A DNA stretch of 64,000 nucleotides from Modicisalibacter tunisiensis (lineage in GTDB: Bacteria; Pseudomonadota; Gammaproteobacteria; Pseudomonadales; Halomonadaceae), in contig NZ_JAGXFD010000002.1 in assembly GCF_020148005.1 (NCBI RefSeq), positions 186,001-250,000 of the forward strand, in the 5' to 3' direction. The notes under the pieces are model-generated. The model was not told the origin of the DNA and did no database searches. It saw only the letters and a list, made by a program, of their open reading frames with translations. Each line of letters opens with the position of its first letter. Position 1 is the stretch's first letter. The position numbers and the translations under genes were made by a program. Below are positions 9,529 to 17,621 of this stretch, piece by piece.

Positions 9529-10662
9529 ATGATCCACAGCATCCCTTGCATCATCATGCGCGGCGGCACCTCCAAGGGGCCGTTCCTGCGCATGAGCGAC
9601 CTGCCCGAATCGACGGAGGCGCGCACGGAGACACTGCTCAATCTGATGGGTGCCGGTCATGCCCTGCAGATCGACGGCATCGGCGGCAGCGATCCGTTGA
9701 CCAGCAAGGTGGCGATCGTCGAACGTTCCGACCATCCCGACGCCGACGTCGACTACCTGTTCGCCCAGGTCGACGGCCCCGGGCGCCGCGTCGACTTCAA
9801 CCCCAACTGTGGCAACATGCTCTCGGCGGTCGGCCCCTATGCCATCGAGACCGGGCTGGTCGAACCGCAAGACGGCATCACCGTGGTGCGGGTTTGCAAC
9901 CTCAACACGCAACGCCTCATCGAATGCCACGTCCCCACGCCGGGACGCCAGGTGGATTACGAAGGCGACACCCGCATCAGCGGCGTGCCGGGGAGCGCCG
10001 CGGGTATCCAGCTCAGCTTTCTCGATGTGGTGGGCACCAAGACCGGCGCCCTGCTGCCCACCGGCCAGGCGCGGGAGATCATCGACGGCATCGAGGTGAC
10101 CTGCCTCGACGCCGCGACCCCGACCCTGCTGATCGCCGCCGAGGCCTTCGGCCTGACAGGCGACGAAACGCCCGCCGAACTCGACGCCAACGGCCCCATG
10201 CTCGCCCGCCTCGAGGCCATCCGCCGCGAAGCCGGGCGGCGCATGGGGCTCGGCGACGTCAGCCACTGCGTGCTGCCCAAGCCGGTTCTGCTGTCGGCCC
10301 CCGGCACCACCGAGGCGACGCTGCGCGCCCGCTACTTCGTGCCGCACCGCTGCCACAAGGCGCTCGCCGTGACCGGTGCCATCGCCCTGGCAACGGCGAT
10401 CAGCGTTCCGGGGACCGTCGCCAACCGTATTGCCACCGCGGCGGGCCGGCTGACCGACGGCGAGTCACTGGCGCACGTGCGTCTCGAGCACCCCTCGGGC
10501 TACATCGATCTCGATGTCGAGCACCGCGGGCAGGACCCGCATGACGTCGCCCGGGTCTCGCTGGTCCGCACCGCCCGCAAGATCATGGCCGGCACGCTGT
10601 ATTATCCCGGCACCACGCCCGATCACCGGCCGGCCGCTGCCATGACGGCCAGGACCGGCTAG
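9529..10662 (+). CDS. PrpF/GalD-family isomerase (4-oxalomesaconate tautomerase-like)
   Basis: The 377-residue protein is of the PrpF superfamily (diaminopimelate epimerase-like fold), cofactor-free isomerases of unsaturated di- and tricarboxylates. RGGTSKG near the N-terminus, QIDGIGGSDPLTSKVAIV, and NCGNM (active-site cysteine) are family signatures. The wording of DVDYLFAQVD and GALLPTGQAREIIDGIEVTCLDA resembles 4-oxalomesaconate tautomerase (GalD) of gallate degradation more than methylaconitate isomerase PrpF, and no prpBCD genes are nearby. It heads an operon with a tripartite tricarboxylate transporter, consistent with uptake and isomerisation of a tricarboxylate. An in-frame ATG at 9499 is an alternative start. 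Confidence 0.8.
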   Translation: MIHSIPCIIMRGGTSKGPFLRMSDLPESTEARTETLLNLMGAGHALQIDGIGGSDPLTSKVAIVERSDHPDADVDYLFAQVDGPGRRVDFNPNCGNMLSAVGPYAIETGLVEPQDGITVVRVCNLNTQRLIECHVPTPGRQVDYEGDTRISGVPGSAAGIQLSFLDVVGTKTGALLPTGQAREIIDGIEVTCLDAATPTLLIAAEAFGLTGDETPAELDANGPMLARLEAIRREAGRRMGLGDVSHCVLPKPVLLSAPGTTEATLRARYFVPHRCHKALAVTGAIALATAISVPGTVANRIATAAGRLTDGESLAHVRLEHPSGYIDLDVEHRGQDPHDVARVSLVRTARKIMAGTLYYPGTTPDHRPAAAMTARTG

Positions 10663-10717
10663 ATCGTAGTCCATCCGACGAACCCCAAAGAGCGACACAA
10701 CAACAAGGAGTCACGCC

Positions 10718-11848
10718 ATGCGCCCCTTGAAATCCCGACAGACTCTCGCCACCCGTCTGAAGCGCGCCGCCGGCCTCGGCCTGCTGTGCGCCGGCCTGAG
10801 CCCGCTGGTCCTTCCCGCGACGGCGAACGCCGCGGACCCCGACGTCCCCGATACCATCAAGTGGACCATTCCCTTCGGGGTGGGTGGCGGCACCGATGTC
10901 TGGGCACGCTTCTTCGCGCCCTGGTTCAGCGACTACCTGCCCGGCAAGCCGACCGTCATGATCGACAACGCGCCCGGTGGCGGCTCGATCAACGGTGCCA
11001 ACCTGTTCGCGGTCCGCGCCAGGTCCGACGGCAGCCAGTGGCTGGGCACGTCGGCCTCGACCCAGTACCCGGCCATGCTCGGCGACCCGCGGGTGCGCTA
11101 CGACTACGCCGACTGGAAGCCGATCCTCGCCTCCCCGACCGGCGGGGTGGTCTACGCCTCGCCCGAGATGGGCAAGGACGCCGACAGCGCCCTTAAGGCC
11201 CTGTTGAAGCAGCCGGTCAAGCTGGCCGCGCAGTCCCCCACCGGGGTCGAGCTGCCGGTGCTGATCGCCCTCGAGATGCTGGGCGTCGACATCAATCCGG
11301 TATTCGGCATGCGCAGCCGCGGTGAAGGTCGCCTGGCCTTCGAGCGTGGCGAGGCGAACATCGACTTCCAGACCACCTCGGCCTACCTGAGCAACGTCCA
11401 GCCGCTGGTCGACGACGGCAAGGCGATCCCGCTGTTCAGCCTCGGCGTGCTCGACGACGACGGCAACATCGTTCGCGACCCGACCTTCCCGGATCTGCCG
11501 ACCTTCAACGAGGTCTACCGTCAGACCCGGGGCGAGGCACCGTCGGGCAACGCCTACGAGGCCTACCGCAAGTTCTTCGCCTCCGGCTACGCCCTGCAGA
11601 AGCTGGTGATGGTCCCGGTCGACACCCCCGAGCCCCTCGTCGAGACCTACCGGCAGGCGGCTCGCGAGTTCATCAAGACCGACCAGTTCAAGGAGGAAGC
11701 GGCCGCCCAGCTCGGTCCCTACACGCCGATCGTCGGCGAGACGGTCTCCAGGCACCTCCGGGATGCCATGGCGATCAAGGACGAGACGCGCCAGTGGCTG
11801 ATCACCTGGCTGGCGGACAAGTTCGACGTCCACCTGGCCACGCGCTGA
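10718..11848 (+). CDS. Tripartite tricarboxylate transporter periplasmic binding protein (TctC/Bug)
   Basis: This is a 376-residue extracytoplasmic solute receptor with a signal peptide ending near ATANA. The mature part has the Bug-family layout: WTIPFGVGGGTDVWARFF near the N-terminus, DNAPGGGSINGANLF, and alternating strands of two Rossmann-like lobes. It would capture a carboxylate and hand it to the TctA/TctB permease encoded next. The usual length is about 320 residues, so this one is longer than average, a form known in some transporters of this type. AAGGAG precedes the ATG by eight bases. Confidence 0.88.
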   Translation: MRPLKSRQTLATRLKRAAGLGLLCAGLSPLVLPATANAADPDVPDTIKWTIPFGVGGGTDVWARFFAPWFSDYLPGKPTVMIDNAPGGGSINGANLFAVRARSDGSQWLGTSASTQYPAMLGDPRVRYDYADWKPILASPTGGVVYASPEMGKDADSALKALLKQPVKLAAQSPTGVELPVLIALEMLGVDINPVFGMRSRGEGRLAFERGEANIDFQTTSAYLSNVQPLVDDGKAIPLFSLGVLDDDGNIVRDPTFPDLPTFNEVYRQTRGEAPSGNAYEAYRKFFASGYALQKLVMVPVDTPEPLVETYRQAAREFIKTDQFKEEAAAQLGPYTPIVGETVSRHLRDAMAIKDETRQWLITWLADKFDVHLATR

Positions 11849-11917
11849 TCTCTCCGGCCCCGTCGCAACGCGCCGGGGCCGGCCCGATTCCGACACGACA
11901 ACGCGAAGAACCACGCC

Positions 11918-13885
11918 ATGCTCGACATCCTTCTCTCCAGTCTGGGACAGGTCTTCACCCTCTCCCATCTTCTCTACATGATGCTCGGGGTCATCGTCGG
12001 TCTGGTGGTCGGCATCATTCCCGGCCTCGGCGGTATCGCCGGCATGTCGCTGCTGCTGCCCTTCCTGTACGGCATGGAACCCTCGGTGGCACTGGGCATG
12101 CTGATGGGGCTGGTGGCGGTGATCCCCACCGGTGATACCTTCGCCTCGGTGCTGCTGGGCATCCCCGGCTCCAGTGCCTCGCAGGCCACGGTGATCGACG
12201 GCTTCTCGCTGGCCAAGCGCGGTCAGGCGGCCCGGGCGCTGTCCAGCGCCTTCCTGTCGTCGATGATCGGCGGCCTGATCGGTGCCGTGGTACTCACCGG
12301 CTTCATCCTCATAGCCCGGCCCCTGGTGCTGGCATTCTCCTCGTCGGAACTGTTCATGCTGACGCTGCTGGGCCTGTCGATGGTCGCCGTGCTCTCGGGG
12401 CGCGACCTGTTCAAGGGGCTGGCCGCCTGCGGGCTGGGCCTGCTGGTCGGCGGCATGGGCATGGCCCCGGCCACCGGCGAGTTTCGCCTGAACTTCGGCC
12501 TCGACTACCTCTACGACGGCCTGCCGCTGGTCGTGGTGGGCCTGGGCATCTTCGCCCTGCCCGAGATCATCGACCTGCTGGTCCAGCGCGGCGCCATCGC
12601 CGACGAACCCTGCCGCCTCGGCGAGGGCTGGCGCCAGGGCTTTCGCGATGTTCGCCGGGAGCGCGGCCTGGTGGCCCGCTGCGCGGGATTCGGCAGCCTG
12701 ATCGGCACCATCCCGGGGCTGGCCGGCTCGGTCGTCGACTGGATGACCTACGGCCACGCCGTGCAGAGCGCCAAGGACAAGAGCGAGTTCGGCCGCGGCG
12801 ACATCCGTGGCGTGATCGCCCCCGAGTCGGCCAATAACGCCTGCGCCTGCGGCGCGATGGTGCCCACGCTGCTGTTCGGCGTCCCCGGGTCCGGCAGCGC
12901 GGCGGTGTTCCTCGGCGGCCTGCTGCTGCTCGGGCTACAGCCGGGCATCGGCATGATCGAGACCCACCTCGATCTGACCTACACCATCATCTGGTCGCTG
13001 GCGCTGGCCAACATCCTCGGTGCCGGCCTCTGTCTGGGGCTCGCCGGCCCGGTCGCCAGCCTCACCCGGGTCCGCTTCACCATTCTCGCCCCCCTGATCA
13101 CCGTCCTCATCCTGTTCGCCGCCTACCAGGCGACCCGTGCCGCCGGCGACCTGGTCGCGCTGGCCGCCGTCGGCGCCATCGGCGTGCTGTTCAAGAAGGC
13201 CAACTGGTCCCGCCCGGCCTTCCTGATCGGCTTCGTGCTCGCGCCCGGTGCCGAGACCTACTTCTATCAGGCAGTCCAGTTCCAGGGCAGCGCCGCGTTC
13301 GCCCGCCCCGGCGTGATGATCATCGGCGCGCTGATCCTGGCGGTGCTGTTCATCCCCGCCCTCAAGGCGCTGTGGCTGAAACGCCGCCAGGCAAGGGTGA
13401 ATGGCGACACCGCGGACACCGAAGCGGCGATCCCGGCCGAGCGAGCACGGCCCACCTTCGGTGCGGTGGACGTTCTGCTGCTGGCGGGGCTGCTGGGCCT
13501 GGCCGCGTTCGCCTGGAGCGATGTCGCCGGACTCTCGCTGCTGGGCAGCGTGTTTCCCAAGCTGGCCATCGCCATCATGGCGGTGGGCTGTCTCGCCGAG
13601 ACGACGCGCTACCTCCTGCGCCGACCGCAACGGCAACACCAGTCATGCCGGGAGGAACTGATCTGGCTGGCGGGCTTCTGCGCGCTGATTGCAGCGATCA
13701 TCGGGCTGGGCTTCATCAGCACGGCAGCGATCTTCTGTCTGGCCTTCCTGGTGGGCATCGCCCGACTCAAGCCGTGGACGGCGGCGGGAATGGCCGTCGG
13801 CGTGGTCGCCTTCCTGGTCGGCATGGCTCACTTCCTGACGCTGACCTATCCCAGCGGATTCCTCGATCCCTGGCTGTTCAGCTGA
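11918..13885 (+). CDS. TctA-TctB fusion permease of a tripartite tricarboxylate transporter
   Basis: A 655-residue inner-membrane protein. Residues 1 to about 490 are a TctA large permease with the signature GIIPGLGGIAGMSLLLPF and the repeated GVPGSGSAAVFLGGLLLLGLQ. From about 515 onwards a hydrophobic four-helix segment (VDVLLLAGLLGLAAFAW ... FLVGMAHFLTL) corresponds to the small subunit TctB, which is usually a separate gene. The fusion explains the absence of a tctB gene between tctC and tctA. It uses an ion gradient to import the substrate delivered by the preceding binding protein. The linker at about residues 485-515 is polar and charged. Confidence 0.87.
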   Translation: MLDILLSSLGQVFTLSHLLYMMLGVIVGLVVGIIPGLGGIAGMSLLLPFLYGMEPSVALGMLMGLVAVIPTGDTFASVLLGIPGSSASQATVIDGFSLAKRGQAARALSSAFLSSMIGGLIGAVVLTGFILIARPLVLAFSSSELFMLTLLGLSMVAVLSGRDLFKGLAACGLGLLVGGMGMAPATGEFRLNFGLDYLYDGLPLVVVGLGIFALPEIIDLLVQRGAIADEPCRLGEGWRQGFRDVRRERGLVARCAGFGSLIGTIPGLAGSVVDWMTYGHAVQSAKDKSEFGRGDIRGVIAPESANNACACGAMVPTLLFGVPGSGSAAVFLGGLLLLGLQPGIGMIETHLDLTYTIIWSLALANILGAGLCLGLAGPVASLTRVRFTILAPLITVLILFAAYQATRAAGDLVALAAVGAIGVLFKKANWSRPAFLIGFVLAPGAETYFYQAVQFQGSAAFARPGVMIIGALILAVLFIPALKALWLKRRQARVNGDTADTEAAIPAERARPTFGAVDVLLLAGLLGLAAFAWSDVAGLSLLGSVFPKLAIAIMAVGCLAETTRYLLRRPQRQHQSCREELIWLAGFCALIAAIIGLGFISTAAIFCLAFLVGIARLKPWTAAGMAVGVVAFLVGMAHFLTLTYPSGFLDPWLFS

Positions 13886-14033
13886 GCTCACCTGACAGGC
13901 CGCCGCCCGCCATCGCGTGCGGCGGCCGCACTCGCTCTCCCCTCTACCAAGCCAACCATTACCCTGCAAATGGCTTACACTACTGGCTTACATTACGCCA
14001 AGCTGTCTCCATTCCCATCAGCCAGGGTGTTCC

Positions 14034-14159
14034 ATGCGCGAACTCGTTCCCCGTACCACGCCCCTCATCCTCGTCGACCTGCAGCGCGGCATCGTCGGCC
14101 TGCCGCTGGAACCACGCAGTGGCGAGGTCGTGGTCGGCACCGACCTGGCGCTGGCCTGA
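14034..14159 (+). pseudogene. N-terminal fragment of an isochorismatase-family hydrolase
   Basis: The 41-codon reading frame begins MRELVPRTTPLILVDLQRG and continues IVGLPLEPRSGEVV, the first strand and catalytic aspartate (LVDLQ) of isochorismatase/nicotinamidase-like cysteine hydrolases. It stops at TGA directly after the first helix begins. The rest of the enzyme, including the catalytic cysteine, is not found downstream. Its stop overlaps the start of the AbrB-family gene (TGATG), so if translated it would couple to that gene. A fragment left by deletion or gene fusion is the simplest reading. Confidence 0.6.
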
Positions 14160-15265
14160 TGCCCGACGAGGCCCGGCAAGCCGCGCCATTCGATCTGGCC
14201 ACTCGCGACCTCGCCGTACAGTGGCTGATCCTGGTGTTGCTTTCGGTTCTGTTCGGTGCCGCGCTGGTGGGCCTTCAGGTTCCCGCCGGGCTGCTGCTGG
14301 GGCCGATGGCGGCCGCGGTGCTGGTCGCCGTGGGGCGGGGACGGGTGCGCGTGCCTCGGCGGCCGTTTCTGCTCGCCCAGGCGAGCATCGGCTGCCTGAT
14401 CGCCCAGAGCATCACCCTGCCGATCCTTCACGAGATCGGCCGGCACTGGCCCACCTTCGGCCTGGCGGTGGTCGCGGTGATCGCCGCCAGCAGCCTGCTC
14501 GGCTGGCTGCTGGCACGCGGGCAGATACTGCCGGGCACCACCGCGATCTGGGGCTCGGCACCGGGCGCGGCCACCGCCATGGTGCTGATGGCCGAGTCGT
14601 TCGGCGCCGACGTGCGGCTGGTCGCCTTCATGCAGTACCTGCGGGTGGTGATCGTGACCCTGGTGGCCTCGCTGGTGGCCTCGTTCTTCATGCCGGAAGG
14701 CGCCGGCGGTGATACCCCCGGACGTGAATGGTTCGCCGCGGCGGACCCTGCCGCCCTGGCGGTGACGCTGGGCGTGATCGCTCTCGGCGCCGTCATCGGC
14801 CAGCTTTCGCGCTTGCCGGCCGGCCCGCTGCTGGTAACCCTGCTCGGTGCCACCCTGCTGCAGGATCTCGGCGGCGTGACCCTTGAGCTGCCCGCGCCCC
14901 TGCTCGCCGTCAGCTACGCCTTCGTCGGCTGGAACATCGGCCTGCGCTTCGACCGCACCATCCTCGTCCATGTCGCCCGCTCGCTGCCCGGTGTGCTCGT
15001 CTCGATCTTCTGCCTGGTGGGGATCTGCGGCGGCTTCGCCGCCTTGCTGGTGGTGTTCGCCGGGCTCGACCCGCTTACCGCCTATCTCGCCACCAGCCCC
15101 GGCGGCGCCGACTCGGTGGCGATCATCGCCGCCTCCACCCATGTCGACATGGCCTACGTGATGGCGATGCAGCTCGCCCGCTTCGTGCTGGTGCTGCTGT
15201 TCGGACCGCACCTCGCGCGACTGATCGCCGGGCAGGCCAGGCGCCGCCGGCCCGAGGCGCCCTGA
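14159..15265 (+). CDS. AbrB-family (ammonia monooxygenase-like) membrane protein
   Basis: The 368-residue integral membrane protein has the duplicated five-helix AbrB domain, often misnamed ammonia monooxygenase. Each half carries a glycine-rich loop: GLQVPAGLLLGPMAAAVL and RLPAGPLLVTLLGATLL. The family includes regulators of aidB and putative carboxylate or metal transporters; substrate unknown. It may be the last gene of the tripartite transporter operon, since members of this family often accompany TctABC systems. The start at 14159 overlaps the stop of a truncated isochorismatase fragment; no separate ribosome site is clear, so coupling is likely. Confidence 0.78.
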   Translation: MPDEARQAAPFDLATRDLAVQWLILVLLSVLFGAALVGLQVPAGLLLGPMAAAVLVAVGRGRVRVPRRPFLLAQASIGCLIAQSITLPILHEIGRHWPTFGLAVVAVIAASSLLGWLLARGQILPGTTAIWGSAPGAATAMVLMAESFGADVRLVAFMQYLRVVIVTLVASLVASFFMPEGAGGDTPGREWFAAADPAALAVTLGVIALGAVIGQLSRLPAGPLLVTLLGATLLQDLGGVTLELPAPLLAVSYAFVGWNIGLRFDRTILVHVARSLPGVLVSIFCLVGICGGFAALLVVFAGLDPLTAYLATSPGGADSVAIIAASTHVDMAYVMAMQLARFVLVLLFGPHLARLIAGQARRRRPEAP

Positions 15266-15269
15266 CGCG

Positions 15270-16946
15270 TCAGCGCGGCGTGCCGGGGCCGCGAGCGCCG
15301 ATCACGCGATTGCGGCCGGCCTGCTTGGCCCGGTACAGGTTCTGGTCGGCCAGGTTGATCAGGGCGTCGCTGCCGGCGACGCCGGGCGCCATGACCGCGA
15401 TGCCGGCGCTCAGGGTGCACTGGAAGTCCCGATCGTCGCCATGGAACGTCAGCGCGGCGAAGGACTCGCGCAACTCGTCGAGCACCCTGAAGGCCTGGGC
15501 GCTTTCGCAGTCATTGAGCACCAGCAGGAATTCCTCGCCGCCGTAACGGCCGATCAGATCACTCTCGCGAAGCCGGCGGCGCAGCAGGTTGGCCAGCGCG
15601 CGAATCACCTCGTCGCCGGCCAGGTGACCGTGGGTGTCGTTGACCGACTTGAAGTGATCGATGTCGAGCATGGCCAGGCACAAGCTGGCATCACGCCGTC
15701 GGGCCTGGGCGATGGCAGCCTGCAGCCGCGCCTTGATGTCGGCGTGCTTGAGCAGGCCGGTCAGGCCGTCTCGGGACAGCGCGGCGGCCAGCTCCCGGGA
15801 GCGCCGGGCCCGGGCCGTGACGGCGGCGACCAGCGCCTCGGGGGCGATCGGCTTGGTGAGGAAGTCGTCGCCGGCCTTGGTCATCGCCTCGAGCTGCGCG
15901 CCGGCATCGAGGGCGGCCGACAGGTAGATGATCGGCACCTGCAGCCAGCGGGGATGATAGCGCACGATCTGGGCCAGTTCAGGGCCACTGCACTGCGGCA
16001 GGTGCACGTCCAGCACCAGCACGTCGGGCGCGAACCCCTCCATGGCCTCGAGTATCTCCTCGGGGCGACTCAGGGTCATCACCGTGAAGCCGACCTCTTC
16101 CAGCAACAGGCGATGATAGGTGTGCATCATCTCGTCATCGTCGACCAGCAGGACCCGTGCCGGCGGCAGGCGATGCCGGCGCAGGTGCGTCTCGAGCATG
16201 TCGGCCAGCCGAATCGGATCCAGCGGATGGGAGATGATCCCCACGACGCCGGCACGCACGGCCCGCAGCTGGTCCTCGAAGGCCTGGGCCCGGCTGGTGA
16301 CGAACAGCGGCAGTGGCTCGTCGAACAGGTGCTGCACCGCCTCGCCGATGGCCAGGCCATCCTCGACCTCCAGGTGCAGGTCGAGAATCAGCGCATCGGG
16401 GCGCTGCTCGCGGCAGGCTCGCTCGAGCGCGTCCCCCGTGCTGAACCGGCATGTCCGGTAGTGAAAGCTCTCGAGCATGCGGCACAGTGGCTGCCCCGTG
16501 GTGGCGTCGTCGTCGAGCACGAAGATCAGCGGCTGGCGAGATTCCCGGACTTCCGGCGACCGAGCCACGACCGGCGAGTGCAGCAGGTCGTCGGCGATGG
16601 AGAGCCGCTCGGGGGTCAGCGACTTCACCAGCGCCGGCAGGGAGTCGAGTTCGCGCAGGAAGACCCCGGCGTCGCCGGAGGCACCGGTCTGCAGGATTCG
16701 CTCCAGGCGATGCTCCAGCAGCCGACAGATTTCACTGGCCTCCTGGAAGCCGAAGGTACCCGCCGAACCGGCGATGCGATGCAGCCGTTCGCGAACCGGC
16801 TCCCAGGGGGCGCCGTTCAGGATGGGATTGCCCAGCTCCTGTGCCTGAGCCGACAGGTCGGCGCACTCGCGACCGAGCCAGAGCCCATAGTCATGGCGCA
16901 TGCGCTCGAGCCTGCCCCGAATATCGGCGTTAGCCATGGGAGTCAT
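15270..16946 (-). CDS. Hpt-REC-REC-GGDEF diguanylate cyclase
   Basis: The 558-residue signalling protein makes c-di-GMP. Domains in order: an Hpt-like helical domain (H56 in LHRIAGSAGTFG), a first receiver (about 138-257; D189 present but the conserved lysine replaced by histidine in SHPLDP), a second receiver (264-380; D313 and K365 intact) and a C-terminal GGDEF domain with active GGEEF at 469-473 and an inhibitory-site RESD at 460-463. The layout resembles phosphorelay-controlled cyclases of marine gammaproteobacteria. It is convergent with the AbrB gene with four bases between the stops. GGGAGG eight bases before the ATG supports the start. Confidence 0.9.
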   Translation of the reverse strand: MTPMANADIRGRLERMRHDYGLWLGRECADLSAQAQELGNPILNGAPWEPVRERLHRIAGSAGTFGFQEASEICRLLEHRLERILQTGASGDAGVFLRELDSLPALVKSLTPERLSIADDLLHSPVVARSPEVRESRQPLIFVLDDDATTGQPLCRMLESFHYRTCRFSTGDALERACREQRPDALILDLHLEVEDGLAIGEAVQHLFDEPLPLFVTSRAQAFEDQLRAVRAGVVGIISHPLDPIRLADMLETHLRRHRLPPARVLLVDDDEMMHTYHRLLLEEVGFTVMTLSRPEEILEAMEGFAPDVLVLDVHLPQCSGPELAQIVRYHPRWLQVPIIYLSAALDAGAQLEAMTKAGDDFLTKPIAPEALVAAVTARARRSRELAAALSRDGLTGLLKHADIKARLQAAIAQARRRDASLCLAMLDIDHFKSVNDTHGHLAGDEVIRALANLLRRRLRESDLIGRYGGEEFLLVLNDCESAQAFRVLDELRESFAALTFHGDDRDFQCTLSAGIAVMAPGVAGSDALINLADQNLYRAKQAGRNRVIGARGPGTPR

Positions 16947-17222
16947 GCAGCGCCCCTCCCGACTGTCCCGTGCTGTGCGGCCGGCCCACCCGGCCCACCG
17001 CTTCTTGTGTCGCCCGTGTCATGGCGACCCTCGACTCGCTGTCCTCGACATGCAGAACACGACGCCACTCCGGCATGAACCATCCCTGCCCCTGATCCGA
17101 CTGTTTACTTGACCCTGTTTCCCCAGCGTGTCGCTCGTCCCACCGACGCCGGCGCGCTTGCCACACCCGGGCTTCTCCCTCCTACACTGAAGCCCATCAT
17201 GACATGGTAACGGAGGCGTCGA

Positions 17223-17405
17223 ATGGACGAGAAACGTATTTGCGAGTGCCCTTATTGCCAGTGCGTCGTGCCCGACACGGCGCTGCCGGTCAACGGCCAC
17301 TACTACTGCTGCTCGGCCTGTGCCAGCGCCCATCCCGATCGTCAGCCCTGCCAGGATGCGAACTGCGACTGCCACCGGCACGGCTGGGGCGGCATCAAGA
17401 CGTGA
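17223..17405 (+). CDS. Bacterial metallothionein
   Basis: A 60-residue protein with ten cysteines (7, 9, 12, 14, 29, 30, 33, 43, 48, 50) and histidines near the C-terminus. The arrangement CxCxxCxC, then YCCxxC, then CxxxxCxC is that of SmtA/BmtA-type metallothioneins of cyanobacteria and pseudomonads, which bind zinc, cadmium or copper in the cytoplasm. GGAGG lies six bases before the ATG. It is a single gene followed by a strong hairpin. I see no ArsR-family repressor gene beside it, so its control is not apparent. Confidence 0.88.
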   Translation: MDEKRICECPYCQCVVPDTALPVNGHYYCCSACASAHPDRQPCQDANCDCHRHGWGGIKT

Positions 17406-17421
17406 TGCGACATCCGCCGTT

Positions 17422-17451
17422 GCGTGAAACGCCATGACTGGCGTTTCACGC
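17422..17451 (+). terminator. 13-bp perfect hairpin after the metallothionein gene
   Basis: GCGTGAAACGCCA, loop TGAC, then the exact complement. It starts 17 bases after the metallothionein stop. No T-run follows, so termination would be atypical; transcript stabilisation or a protein-binding palindrome are alternatives. Confidence 0.45.
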
Positions 17452-17621
17452 CAACTCGACCCATCTTGACGGAAAGGCTCCCGCCCGCCCCCGACCCGAG
17501 GAGAACCATCGACACGCGACTCCCGCCACCCCGTTCAGGGCTCACGCCCGTGGTTGTCATCGTTCCGCCATGCTCGGCTGTCAGCGTCGAGCGGGCCATC
17601 AACCAAGGAGTGCTCACGCCG

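Noticed and set aside
10583-12757. 724-codon frame opposite the TctC-TctA genes
   Set aside because: Composition is biased and it crosses two clear genes and their gap; no domain.
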